DNA of 64,000 nt from Ostrinia nubilalis. Taxonomy: Eukaryota; Arthropoda; Insecta; Lepidoptera; Crambidae. Positions 30,262-40,269 of this stretch are shown piece by piece. Both the position numbers and the translations under genes were made by a program. The stretch's first letter is position 1. Every line of letters starts with the position of its first letter. Location of the stretch: assembly GCF_963855985.1 (NCBI RefSeq), contig NC_087117.1, positions 873,001 through 937,000 on the forward strand. Reading direction: 5' to 3'. The notes under the pieces are model-generated. The model saw only the letters and a list, made by a program, of their open reading frames with translations, searched no databases and was not told the DNA's origin.

Positions 30262-31980
30262 GGGTATTTCTCATCGCCACGGTTCTCATCGTCACCTTCG
30301 TGGCGAATTTTATTTCTAACTTATTTCAACTTTTTGTAAACAAAAATTGTAGCGCTTGATGTGAAGATTGTATTCTCAGTAAATCAGTCAAATAGTGAGT
30401 CTCGTTTGGAAGCTTTAACGTTTTGAATTTTTTGATGCCACGAAAGTGATTCTGTACTTCACAGCAATAATTTTTACAAACTTTATTACTGTAAATGACT
30501 CTTAAGTGTTTATAAAACATATATTTTGTCTTATTTTCATAGATAAATAGCAATAACATAATATAAATAGGTACCTACTTAAATACAAGATAAAATTTTA
30601 CCGATTACGTCACCTATTAGTGCCTTTTCACACGTTCCGGTTGCCGGCTATCCGGCGCCGGGTACCCGGTGGTGAAGTGTATGGGCATGGTACGTAGCTT
30701 TCACATGTTCCGGCGTAATTAATCCGGCATGCCCATACATTCACGACCGGGTACCCGGCGCCGGATAGCCGGCAACCGGAACGTGTGAAAAGGCACTTAA
30801 GTTACAAGATTCTACGCAATTGGTTTTAAGGGTGATACTGGTGGCATTCTGAAATGCTAAAGAAGCAAAAAACGGATTATCAGTACCTCAATAAAAATAA
30901 CTCTAACTGATTATCAGTCCCTCAACAAAAATATTTTTTTTATTTAGGCCAGAGGGCCTCGTATTTTTGTTGTACAACTTTTAACTCAAACTTCAGATTA
31001 AATTTATCTTACAAACAGATACACAGTCACATATACAGACATACATACAGTCATACAGACAGATAACAAAAATACCCTTATTTATTTATTGATGTACTGA
31101 TCTCTACTTACCACGTATAATTTATTAGTTATTAAAATATTGTAAAAACATAAACACCAGTCACTATATTTTAAAATAAACCAAAGCAAGAAATCACTTT
31201 CGTGGCCTAAAATCACCTTCGTGTATAAAACACCACGAAGGTGATGCCACGAAGGTGACGAAAATTGTAGTTTTTTATGAATTATCCTAAAATTTGAATT
31301 TAACGGTTCAAGTCGAATACTACACAAATAAGTCTAACATGTTAAGTTTTCAATGGCAAAGTTTCAATTAAATTGTTTAAATTTTAGAGGTAGAAAATAT
31401 TGTTCAAGCAAGCGACGGTATTTCTATGGATAATCACAAAAAGTTACGTATTTTTTTCCCGGAGCGACGATCGACCTATCTCACCTCCCCAATGGCCGGA
31501 GCGCGACTAACGTTAACCGAATAAAACACTGTGATTGGTTGCCGGTGTTCAGTTTAACGGCAATCTTGTATTATTACTCAAAATTTTAGGTACCTAAAAT
31601 CGTGTGACCAACGTATTTCGCTTTCTCAATTCAAAATAATTATAAGAAGATATTTTTTTGACTATTGTGTGGAAAGTATATTTAATTACGATAATTTTAG
31701 TATATGCTACACACAAATTGAATGAAAATTGTGAATGCAGTAACCAAATGTTTCTTTGCAACCGAAGGTGTGACACGATGAGAACGCGAAAAATCACCCC
31801 GTTTTTTATCGTTTCATGTGATTTTTTCGTATTATTTTTGCTTCTATTACGATAAAATTTATATTGTATGTAGCTAAATAGATATTTTATCATCTGATTT
31901 CAAAGTTATTGTTCTAACTTATACCGTTTATGAACTATTATTGTGTGAACTTCAAATTTGAGTGTAAATGAGAAGTACCC
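30262..31980. mobile_element. Non-coding DNA element with 4-bp target duplication, copy A
   Basis: GGGTATTTCTCATC at left and GATGAGAA-like GAGAAGTACCC at right form short inverted ends; AATT flanks both sides (30258-30261, 31981-31984). Inside are many copies of CACGAAGGTGA or its complement near both ends of an AT-rich body. Collinear with copy B (44110-45655) except for a 177-bp insert at 30620-30796. A 65-codon ORF (31658-31855) is shared, but its four differences between copies are all amino-acid changing, so it is probably not protein-coding. Confidence 0.8.
30620..30796. mobile_element. Harbinger-type MITE inserted in copy A
   Basis: 177 bp, nearly all hairpin: GTGCCTTTTCACACGTTCCG, GTTGCCGGCTATCCGGCGCC at left and the complement at right. 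TTA at 30617-30619 and 30797-30799 is the target duplication, and copy B shows the unoccupied site. The TTA duplication fits PIF/Harbinger elements. Confidence 0.85.
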
Positions 31981-31984
31981 AATT

Positions 31985-32910
31985 ATTTCGATACGTCAAT
32001 TAGTTTCCAAGATATTGAATTTTAAAAGTGCGGGCGGCGGCCGGCCCGCCATTTTATGCGCGTGACGTCATATTACAGTGACTGGCTCATATTTGTATGG
32101 GTGGAATCTTGCAAGCTGAATTAAGAACCACTTCCAGGCAACCGATTAAGCTGAAATTTCGCAAACACATGTGATTTGGATGACCATGCAATATTATGAT
32201 GACATGGAGCTGATCTGATGATGGAGCTGGAAGGTGGCCATAGGAACTCTATAATAAAACGACTTAAATGCATCGAGTTTGGGCTCGTTCGTTTTGTATT
32301 GATGAGTATTTTAATTCTTTAAAGTAATCGGGGTCTAATGATGGAGCTGTAAGGTAATTCGCAATAAAACGACACAATCGCATCAAGTTTGGGTTTGGTT
32401 CAATTTTAATTTCTGTGATGGGTCTGGGTGTTAATATGTATAATAAGTTTGTATTTACAAAAAATTATATTTAAGTATGTTTATATCCGTTTTCTAGTGA
32501 GCGGACGCTGTGAATGTACGTCACACGGGGTCACGTGACCGTCGGCGGGACTCAATATTTAAGCGAACTTTGAATGCCTATAAAATCATAACTACTGGGT
32601 ATTTTTGAATGAAATAAAAACTAATGTATTTGTAAATATAAAAGCTTAACTGTGACATAGGTTTCAAGTGATTTTGCATACCTAGTAACATTCTCAATTC
32701 CCGTTTTTGCATTGCTTAAATGGTTTTTGCAACATTTTTCTTTACTGCTCCGCCCCTATTGGTGTAGGGTGATGTTAAACAGGGTGTCCCAAAAATATTG
32801 TCAAGCCGAAGCCCAAAGGTAGAGCATCACTAGGGCTACCCCAATCACGGCGACTTTTGATAGTTTTCGAGTTATGTTTTTTTTTACAACATTCAGGATT
32901 TTTTATAAAT
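31985..32910. other. Gene-free stretch
   Basis: Two diverged direct repeats (TGATGGAGCTGGAAGG...AATAAAACGAC near 32213 and TGATGGAGCTGTAAGG...AATAAAACGAC near 32339), a SINE body fragment at 32406-32460, and a Helitron-like fragment at 32700-32785. No gene. Confidence 0.5.
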
Positions 32911-32914
32911 GCGA

Positions 32915-33094
32915 AAGTCTGGTCTGTCTGGATGGATGTATGTTTGTTACTCTTTCACGCAAAAACTACTGAACGGATCTTGATGAAACTTTACAGTATT
33001 ATTGTTTATTAACCAGAATAACATTATAGGCTATAATTTATGACGATCTGTGACAAACAAAATTTCACGCGGGTGAAGCCGCGGAAACAGCTAG
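32915..33094 (+). mobile_element. Helitron-like element, ATAAATGCGAAAG family
   Basis: TTTATAAATGCGAAAGTCTG, CAAAAACTACTGAACGGATC, ATTTCACGCGGGTGAAGCCG and terminal CAGCTAG. A second copy (61257-61440) lies in an intron near the right edge. Confidence 0.65.
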
Positions 33095-33272
33095 CATTAA
33101 ATATTTGGTTGTAGCGTACATAAATATTATTTACTATGATAAATTGTGGCCTTCATAAAACTTTACACAGGTGATTTTAATTTCAAAATAAGTTAATTGT
33201 AAAATATAGACTTTTATACAATGACGTCATTGAGTATTTAATCATTTTGTAAATATGTAACATCTGTAATGA

Positions 33273-33279
33273 TATAAAA
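33273..33279 (+). promoter_or_regulatory. TATA box of the small secreted-peptide gene
   Basis: TATAAAA lies 55 bases before the ATG at 33334. The nearest initiator-like GCAGT is at 33292-33296, 21 bases downstream, a little close; transcription may start a few bases later. Confidence 0.5.
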
Positions 33280-33333
33280 TAAGCAGTTTGTGCAGTGGAC
33301 GGCATTTTGAAATTTCCAGTCAAACGCAACAAC

Positions 33334-34565
33334 ATGAAATACACACTTGTAAGTTTTTTTTGTATTTCTTTTTATACAATCTACTTAGTAGGCCGTTTGT
33401 AGACATCCCTTTTTTCACCGGACGACGGACCGTCAAAATCAAAATCAAAATCAAAAATATTTATTCAGTTTAGACCACAAGTGGCACTTATGGCGTCAAA
33501 AAACGTTTCGGATAATTTCGGATGTAGGCAGTTTAAATTGTTTTTTGTATAGCATTATGTAAAGGCATAACTGCCTGATTTACCTTTATAATGCTATCTA
33601 GTATCAATTTTTATTTTTTTAATACTTTTTATTCGATGTAAAGTGTGAGGCCATGAATGAACCGTGTTGGACAACTATTGCAAATTGCATTCTAAAGCAC
33701 AGATTTGATATCCGTAACCGTAACCGAAACTTTCGGATATCCGAAATATAAAAACATCCGTACCTACTCGTAACCGAAAACCGGTATAATATTATTCCTA
33801 TATCCGTAACCGTATCCATAACCGAAACTACATATCCATAACATCCCTAGTATACATATCGTACATACGAGTATAATAATAATAAAAGGTTCTCTTTCAA
33901 TACCGGAACAACCAGTTCCGAGAATCTTTAAGAAGAAAATATAAATAATAATAATAAGGAGAAAGCGCAGCACACCTCTCTACACCCCTGAGCTGGCAGA
34001 CGCTAATGCTGCCCCTCAGTCCGGTCTATTCGACTCATGACGCCAGGAGGGGCCCATTTAGTCGCTGGCTAGTCACCGCCTGCCATGGTTTTCAGTCCGA
34101 GACTATGAACCAGGCAGGTGACCCGTAGTCTCCATCCATAGCCCAGTAACCAGTCCCTCCATCCTTCATCCATAACCCTATTCCATTCACCAATAACTGC
34201 AATAGCTCCTGTGCACAGGCTGGGGATGGTCTCTGGCTACATCCCATGATATAGTCAGAGACTAGATCCAGCATGTGCACCACTTTCACTTTTGTCGATT
34301 ATTTTGCGCTTAAAACGGCCTCTACGTGTTGGATCTGTATCCCCACGCAAGCCTTATAAAGGACCGGGCCACTTTTGACCCGTGAGCTCCAAAGCGTACA
34401 AATATAATAATAATAATAATTTTTTTTTTTATTTCAGAAAAAAATATTTTCCATAATAATATCGTAATTTCCTTCTTTCTCCCGCAGTTGCTTCTCGTTG
34501 TAGCGTTGGTGGTGGTGGCTTTCGCCGCTGCCGTGCCTCAGGGGGAGGAAGACGCACCCATTTAA
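33334..34565 (+). CDS. Two coding exons: 30-residue secreted-peptide precursor
   Basis: Coding exon 33334-33348 (ATG AAA TAC ACA CTT|GTAAGT) joins in phase 0 to 34488-34565 (CCCGCAG|TTGCTT...TAA). The product begins MKYTLLLLVVALVVVAF, a classic signal peptide with a long Leu/Val core, then AAAVPQGEEDAPI and stop. Cleavage after the Ala run would release an acidic peptide of about 10-11 residues. Exon 2 continues as 3' UTR to 34588 (AAAAG|GTGACT), and a last non-coding exon starts at 36226 with AATAAA at 36286-36291. An intron splitting the signal peptide after a few codons is usual in insect cuticle-protein and small secreted-peptide genes. No family is recognised. It could be a truncated gene, but no alternative donor would restore a longer frame. 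Confidence 0.6.
33500..34487. other. Intron of the secreted-peptide gene, mostly unclassified
   Basis: 33425-33490 is a SINE B tail. 33705-33848 is low-complexity (CCGTAACCGAAAC-type units). 33950-34280 is less AT-rich and has a 65-codon minus-strand ORF with no recognised domain. Confidence 0.4.
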
Positions 34566-34626
34566 GGAGTGGCCTTAACTGCCAAAAGGTGACTTTCAAA
34601 AATTGGAGTGGCTTTATTTATGCAAA

Positions 34627-35062
34627 GTTCGTTCGTTCGTTCGTTTCAGCCAAATGACGTCCACTGCTGGACAAAGGTCTCCCCCAAGGTTTTCCACAAT
34701 GAACGGTCCTGCGCTGCCCGCATCCAGGCTCTTCCCGCGACTTTTACCAGATCGTCGGTCCACCTAGTAGGAGGCCTGCCCACGCTACGTCTTCCAGCCC
34801 GTGGTCGCCACTCGAGAACTTTCCTGCCCCAACGGCCATCGTCTCTACGAGCTATGTGCCCCGCCCACTGCCACTTGATTTTAGCAATTCTGCGGGCTAT
34901 GTCGGTTACTTTGGTTCTCCTGCGGATCTCCTCATTTCTGATTCGATCACGCAGGGAAACTCCGAGCATAGCCCGCTCCATCGCCTTTTGGGTGACCTTG
35001 AGCCTTCTTATGAGGCCCATAGTAAGCGACCACGTCTCAGATCCGTATACCATCACTGGCAA
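34627..35062 (-). pseudogene. RTE-like LINE, best-preserved C-terminus (about 146 codons)
   Basis: The minus strand is open from GSETWSLTMGLIRRLKVTQK through EIRRRTKVTDIARRIAKI, HIARRDDGRWGRKVLEW and GRPPTRWTDDLVKVAGRAW to VQQW. The (CGAA)n 3' tail is at 34627-34645. The upstream RT is missing. It lies in the intron between the last coding exon and the UTR exon of the secreted-peptide gene, in opposite orientation. Confidence 0.85.
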
Positions 35063-35120
35063 ATTCAAATTCAAATTCAAATTCAAAATATTTATTGCTT
35101 ACTAAGTGACAATTTGTAAT
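35062..35120 (-). mobile_element. SINE family B tail fragment
   Basis: (CAAATT)n followed by AAAATATTTATTGCTTACTA, abutting the LINE. Confidence 0.5.
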
Positions 35121-35215
35121 GGTGTAAATTACATAATATACAGGAGCTTAAAAACTTAGTTACCTGAGTGGTATCGCAATAGAATAGGCGGCTATTTAAA
35201 CATTAAATTCATTTT

Positions 35216-35640
35216 CAACCGACTTCAAAAAAGGAGGAGGTTCTCAATTCGACCCGTATGTTTTTTTTTTTTTCTATGTTTGTTACGCGATAACTCCGCC
35301 AATTATGAACCGATTTGAACAAATCTTTTTTCGGCGTATAGGTAATACCTCAAGGGTGGTCCCATTTAAATTTAATAATAGAAAAAACAACCCCCAAGGG
35401 TGGAAAATTGGGGATGAACTTTTTTATACGCAATATCTCCGCCGATTATAAATCAATTTGAACGATTATTTTTTTGTTGAATAGGTATTATCAAAAGGGT
35501 GGTTTCATGCGAATTTGAAGAAAATATTTCACCCCCAAGGGTGGAAAATTGGGGATGAACTTTTTTATACGCAATATTTTTAATTTTTAGTTTTTTTTTT
35601 GTGTTCACGCATTTGAAGTCGGTTTTATTTTTTTTTAAAA
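35216..35640. mobile_element. AACCGACTTCAAA-ended repeat
   Basis: Left AACCGACTTCAAAAAAGGAG, right TTTGAAGTCGGTTTTATTTT (inverted). Two internal direct repeats of CCCCCAAGGGTGGAAAATTG, GGGATGAACTTTTTTATAC. Related copy at 55753-56510, fragment at 4617. Confidence 0.65.
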
Positions 35641-35689
35641 GTTATCTCTTGTTACAAATTATGGAACACCAAACAATCCACACAACTTT

Positions 35690-36003
35690 AACCGCCTCTG
35701 TGGTCTAGTGGTAAGACCACCTGCTTCAGACGCAGAGGTCCCGGGTTCGATTCCCAGTGGGGGATGATTTTTCTGTTCGGTTTGGTTGGTGGTAGGGCTT
35801 GTTCTAAGTCTGCCTGGCTACCTACCACCATGTTACCTCTGTCGCCACAACAACAATGTTAACAGCATTGTTGTGTTCCGGCAGTTAGAGGTAGCCAGTT
35901 CCTTCGTGGTTGAGGATTCCGGGTGAAGCTCGATTCCACCTTCGACGTCTTACCATCAGGTGAGATACAGGCCAAGACCTTCCTCGTTGTGGATAAAAAA
36001 AAA
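35690..36003 (+). mobile_element. tRNA-derived SINE, full length (family T)
   Basis: Head GCCTCTGTGGTCTAGTGGTA with B box GGGTTCGATTCCC, body GGTTTGGTTGGTGGTAGGGC, ACCATCAGGTGAGATACAGG, tail GGATAAAAAAAAAC. The reference copy for 2549-2877, 50918-51225 and 56693-56765. Confidence 0.85.
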
Positions 36004-36017
36004 CTTTAAAGACCAGC

Positions 36018-36187
36018 CATCCACGAAGACGCGCCCCACCAATTTTTGGTCTCAGTCGCGCGGGGTGCGGGGAGTGTGGTCCGAGCAATCCGTAAGGCAT
36101 TATTGTAGTGTGCGTGTGCACTCATGGATCATTTAGCGTGTACACTCAAACATTAGCGGAAGAATGGTGGGGCGCGTCTTCGTGGAA
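36018..36187. mobile_element. MITE, CCACGAAGACGCGCCCCACC family
   Basis: Inverted ends ATCCACGAAGACGCGCCCCA and TGGGGCGCGTCTTCGTGGAA. A second copy (50227-50645) is interrupted by a LINE. Confidence 0.8.
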
Positions 36188-36225
36188 CTAGGTATTATTA
36201 TAACTAATGTTTTTTCTCAATACAG

Positions 36226-36310
36226 ATCTCGGCTGGTAGACCCACTGCTACGCACTCTGGACACCGAAAGCAAAAGACAAACTTAAATAAAGTACCACAG
36301 CATGAAACTC
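36226..36310 (+). other. Probable 3' UTR exon with poly(A) signal
   Basis: Preceded by TTTTTTCTCAATACAG and containing AATAAA at 36286-36291. It matches the GT donor at 34589. It is assigned to the secreted-peptide gene by position and strand, so this is an inference. Confidence 0.45.
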
Positions 36311-36399
36311 TTAGATAGAAAATATATTTGAAAACTTTGTTAATTATTTCACAACTAGGTATCACCTAATTATTGTAAACCCTTGAAAAAGAGGCTGAC

Positions 36400-36570
36400 C
36401 ATAGTGACTGAGTTTCTTGCGCTGCTTCTTCTCAGCACTGGCCCATTTATTGTCCCGAAGCAGTGGTAGGGTTAATACTGGGACATGTAACACTTTAAAA
36501 ACCTATTTGCTGAAAGTAAATGTCTTTTTAACTATTATGATTTCATGAATAAATAACTGCTTAATGTACT
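36400..36570 (+). mobile_element. SINE-like repeat, family B
   Basis: CTGCTTCTTCTCAGCACTGG, CCCGAAGCAGTGGTAGGG, tail TTTCATGAATAAATAACTG. Confidence 0.6.
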
Positions 36571-36639
36571 TTCCGTATATTGTGTTTTATTGCGTCTCTG
36601 TTTTCCCTTATGCCTTCCGTCGACTGACCTCACTTTAAA

Positions 36640-37759
36640 GGTTCACCCTCAGATCATAGAAGGGAATAGATGTGAAACGGGGGCGTGGCGCGTGTCTCCG
36701 CGATATGCCCAGAAACGAACATCGGCCGCGTAGCTAGGTTAGTCGCGATTCAGTCGTACTAAGGAAATGTTCTCCGATATTTTGGATAATGCGTCGTTAC
36801 GTGCAATAAAACAAGTGAAACGAAGAACTACAGGAACAATGGAGTCATTTACTACATGTAAGTATTGCAAATCCATTGGTATTTTGCTTATAAATAAAAA
36901 AAACTAAACATTTTTACGAACGAATTCAGTGCCGTAACAGTTACTGCGATATCGAAATCAGTGGTGATAAAAATTCTAACAAACTTGTACATTGACGATT
37001 TAGTTAGCAACCACTTTATGTCATGCTCAACTACTGCGCAATGTATTTAATTTCTTCCGATATCCACTGTCGTGTGAAAATACACAGTACGGCCGCATGT
37101 GCCGGTCGTAACATAGTGCCGTGCTCGTGTTCTAATGCGTTTTCCTATTATCGATAAATAGAAGTAAATTATAATTTTCTATTTTGTAATTTTAAATAAA
37201 AAAATGATGTGTTACTTGCGATTATAAGATTTTACAAAAAAAAATAACAGTAGAAGTAATTAGTAACTGTCAACTATGTAATTACTATAAGAGCTAGTTG
37301 AAAGCCTAATATAGGCATTATTTTTGATAAACATATGCGGTACGCAGATCGCCATAATTAAAAAGTACGAGTAAATGCGTGATAGTAGTTAATAATAACG
37401 TATAATAATAAAAAGGTTTTCATACATAAGCATTTTGTGAAACCAGTTTCGAGCCTTGCCCCTAGCGATTTAAAGTATCGATATCTTGTCGACTCCATTT
37501 TATCTTTGTTCTCTCACTAGCGTTTTCAATGTGTGCGTCACGTCACGCGGCCATTGATTGGCCATAAGGCATGCCTTCTGGCCAATCACAGCACTTTTAA
37601 GCCGGTTGCACATGTTGTCGTAGACTCTCAGTCGCTTTGTTTTTACACAGTTGAATGTGTGTGTGGGAGCTGTGGTGGGGGAAATGTGGGGACACTGGTT
37701 CTCGTTGTAGTTACGCGCGACTTCATATCTATTCTCTTTCTATGATCTGAGGGTTCACC
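36640..37759. mobile_element. TIR element with 8-bp target duplication (P- or hAT-like)
   Basis: GGTTCACC at 36640-36647 and 37752-37759 flanks inverted ends CTCAGATCATAGAA...GAATAGAT and ATCTATTCTCTTTCTATGAT CTGAG. Element body 36648-37751, 1104 bp. An 8-bp duplication fits the hAT, P and Merlin superfamilies. The inner sequence is less AT-rich and carries promoter-like CCAAT boxes near 37549 and 37579 and a candidate first coding exon at 36767. Confidence 0.75.
36767..36857 (+). CDS. Candidate first coding exon inside the 8-bp-TSD element
   Basis: ATG at 36767 follows an initiator-like TCAGT (36750-36754) and opens 30 codons (MFSDILDNASLRAIKQVKRR, TTGTMESFTT) ending T|GTAAGT, a strong donor. 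The peptide is basic and helical in look, with no recognised domain. If real it would be the first exon of a transposase or of a gene captured by the element. No matching acceptor exon was found before the right terminal repeat. Confidence 0.4.
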
Positions 37760-37808
37760 ATATCGCCTTGCGCCGCGAGGCGAGGCGTTTACGTTTGCGG
37801 TGCGGATA

Positions 37809-38010
37809 AGGCCCAGAACAGACGGTGAAACGCAACTGCAACGAAACTGCAACTGCTAGTTACTTTAGTTGCATCTAAGTTTCTGCCATAGCGTCCGTTG
37901 AGAGATCACACATGACGCGACCGGTTTGAAACTTTCAGTTTCAGTTTCATTCATCAGAATCATCACATAGTTGCAGTTTCGTTGCAGTTGCGTTTCATGC
38001 TCCGATTTGA
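37809..38010. mobile_element. MITE, CAACTGCAACGAAACTGCAA family
   Basis: Left TGAAACGCAACTGCAACGAA ACTGCAACT and right AGTTGCAGTTTCGTTGCAG TTGCGTTTCA are inverted, about 200 bp. Only one copy was noticed. Confidence 0.7.
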
Positions 38011-38029
38011 AATACCTTTTTGTGTGGTA

Positions 38030-38170
38030 TATTCCTTTTTTAGGAAGGCTTTAAGCATAACATCACCCTACAGCCAATAGGGGCGGAGCAGTAAAGAAAA
38101 ATGTTGCAAAATCGGGAAATATTATTCAAGAAAACTATTTCCACGCGAACGAAGTCGCGGGCACAGCTGT
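38030..38170 (+). mobile_element. Helitron-like element, truncated
   Basis: CAATAGGGGCGGAGCAGTAA, AACGAAGTCGCGGGCACAGC; the plus-oriented relative of 9133-9366. Confidence 0.6.
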
Positions 38171-38242
38171 TAAAACGTAGTTAGAGACTTCAGATGTTAA
38201 TTTGCTATACAGAGTAGATACTAGTTTATAGTTATATAGGTA

Positions 38243-39127
38243 CGAGGGGCGGCTGATAATTCCGCGGCCTAAGGTACCTACTTAGCGATGAGTAATTAGC
38301 ATGTTACTCATGTCACTAGTTGCGACACTCAGTAGTATTATAAAAAGCAATCAATAATTAAGTTTGCACTGATAGTTCAATTTCTATCGAACAAATGACA
38401 TCACCATGTCCGCCAAATCTGGAGATTTGCGGAATTTCGACACCGCGCGCCGCGGACATAATTCCTCGTAAAGAAGGAAAATAGACCGAAAGACATTTTT
38501 GAAGAGATGTCATTGGTTCTTCAGGATTCTGGACCTTCATATACCATGGTTAAAAAATGGGCCCGACTATTTCAACACGGACGAGAGACCTGTGAAAACG
38601 ACCCCCGCCCTGTCACGATACTGAGTGAAGGAAACGTTCAAAAGTCGAAAAAATCGTTCCGGCTGACCAAAGAATTAAATCGTGGCAGATAGCTGAAGAA
38701 TATTTATTTATGTTCGCGAGGCTATTGTACAGAAATGACGTGGGAAACTGACACGCGGATTGATCTTTCGGCAAGACAACGCGCCCGTTCACGCCGCACG
38801 AGTTGCGAGGCCAAGCCCTGAAAGACACCGGGTTCTCAGAGATTGGCCACCCACCATATAGCCAAGACCTATTACCTAGCGATGTTTTCCTGTTTTTCGA
38901 TTTGAAAAAGGACTTACGGGGCCGGAGATATGCAGATGACAACGAAATTAAAGCTGCGGTTGGTCGTCATTTTGAAAAAAAAATTTTTGGGTGGGTAAAA
39001 GGCATTGTATGCGAGATTTAAGAAATGTATTTCTTTTGAGGGAGATTATATTACAAAATAAAAAATAGAAACCATTTATTTTATTTCATTAAGTACCTTA
39101 GGCCGCGGAATTATCAGCCGGCCCTCG
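38243..39127 (+). mobile_element. Defective mariner transposon
   Basis: 885 bp, flanked by TA on both sides (38241-38242, 39128-39129). Inverted ends CGAGGGGCGGCTGATAATTC, CGCGGCCTAAGGTAC and complement. Transposase pieces in broken frames: SLVLQDSGPSYTMVKKWARL (HTH, 38507 on), RQDNAPVHAA (second catalytic Asp region, about 38770), HPPYSQDLLPSDVFLFFDLK (about 38848) and GRRYADDNEIKAAVGRHF. Frameshifts and internal loss make it inactive. Confidence 0.9.
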
Positions 39128-39227
39128 TATTTAGTTCCAATGAGCAGGAAAATAAATACAAAAACATTAGCTTAGTTTTATCATAAGGGTTTCCACAGAC
39201 TGTCAGTAAAAATAAATTTAACCTAAG

Positions 39228-39435
39228 TGGCGATCACGGACCGGAAGATGTATCCAAAAATTGGCAAAACTGTAAGTTTCCCAAAAAAAAACTGGAAGAC
39301 GTAGCCCTTCGGTGGACCGACGATCTGGTAAAGGTCGCGGGAAGAGCCTGGATGCGGGCAGCGCAGGACCAGTCTTTGTGGAAATCCTTGGGGGACGCCT
39401 TTGTCCAGCAGTGGACGTCATTTTGGTAAACGAAC
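39228..39435 (+). mobile_element. RTE-like LINE, 3' end fragment
   Basis: GGTGGACCGACGATCTGGTA, AGCGCAGGACCAGTCTTTGT, GTCCAGCAGTGGACGTCATT and (CGAA)n tail. Confidence 0.75.
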
Positions 39436-39517
39436 GAACGAAGACACTTATGGCTCTTTCCTACTGAGACATCCCGTTTTTTGCAGGATCCCTTTTAGTA
39501 GACGTGTTATTATAACA

Positions 39518-39705
39518 CTAGCTTTCCGCCCGCGGCTTCGCCCGCGTGGAATTTTGTCTGTCACAGAAAAACTTTATCGCGCGCGGCCCTGTTGCAAAAA
39601 CCGGGATAAAAACTATCCTATGTCCTTTCCCGGGACTCAAACTATCTCTATGCATCGGTTAAGTGGTTTAGGCGAGAAAGCAAGACAGATTGTCGTGGAA
39701 CAGGA
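39518..39705 (-). mobile_element. Helitron-like element, CTAGCTTTCCGCCCGCGG family
   Basis: Plus-strand left end CACTAGCTTTCCGCCCGCGG, then TTCGCCCGCGTGGAATTTTG, TAAAAACTATCCTATGTCC, TCTATGCATCGGTTAAG. The CTAG terminal in minus orientation suits Helitrons. Confidence 0.55.
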
Positions 39706-39855
39706 ACTTACGCCCGTATTCACAAACGATGCTTGCTTACGTGAAGCAGCAAATCGAACGCACAGCGTTCAATAGAGCTCTCTGATTGGTGTATCACCCT
39801 GTGCGACCGCACACTGTGAGACCTCATAGTAATGTTTGTGAATACAGGCGTAAGT
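39706..39855. mobile_element. MITE, CGTATTCACAAAC family
   Basis: ACTTACGCCCGTATTCACAA at left, TTTGTGAATACAGGCGTAAG at right; 347 bases before the protease start codon. Confidence 0.8.
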
Positions 39856-40202
39856 CTGCAATTACCCTAATATTGAATTAACTGGTTTTCAAAACAGGTT
39901 ATGGTGTTTTATTTATTCGCGATTCATTAAGGAAGAACGCGGTTACAAAACAGTCTCGTGATTTAATATCAAAGTATTTTGTTGCAATACAAAATTTTAT
40001 TATAACAATATTTTTCTAGTTAATTATAGATATTTTTCATGTTGAATAAGTACCTATCGTATTCGAGTTACTAAGCGCTTCAAATTTTTGTTTATAAAAT
40101 AAATATGTTTCAATACGTTTGTGTTCCAATGACACAAAGTTTAATGAAAATAATTTTTTTAGTGCTTCTATAATAGTGCTATTAGGTACAAAATATTTAA
40201 TA

Positions 40203-40269
40203 ATGTATAAATATATAACATTATTGTCGTGTTTGTGTGTTGTTGCAGCACAACATGAGAAGTCTGAAG
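40203..40269 (+). CDS. Protease exon 1: signal peptide
   Basis: MYKYITLLSCLCVVAAQHEK SE then G|GTAAGA, phase 1. The hydrophobic core ends in VVAA, a good cleavage point. No acceptor is needed upstream, so this is taken as the start. Confidence 0.75.

Noticed and set aside
31658..31855. 65-codon ORF nearly identical at 31658 and 45333, looking like a conserved micro-protein
   Set aside because: It lies in both copies of a non-coding DNA element, and all four differences between copies change the amino acid, which argues against selection on a protein.
34608..35119. 165-codon plus-strand ORF
   Set aside because: Antisense shadow of the LINE C-terminus, whose minus-strand frame carries the conserved HIARR...GRWGRKVLEW block.
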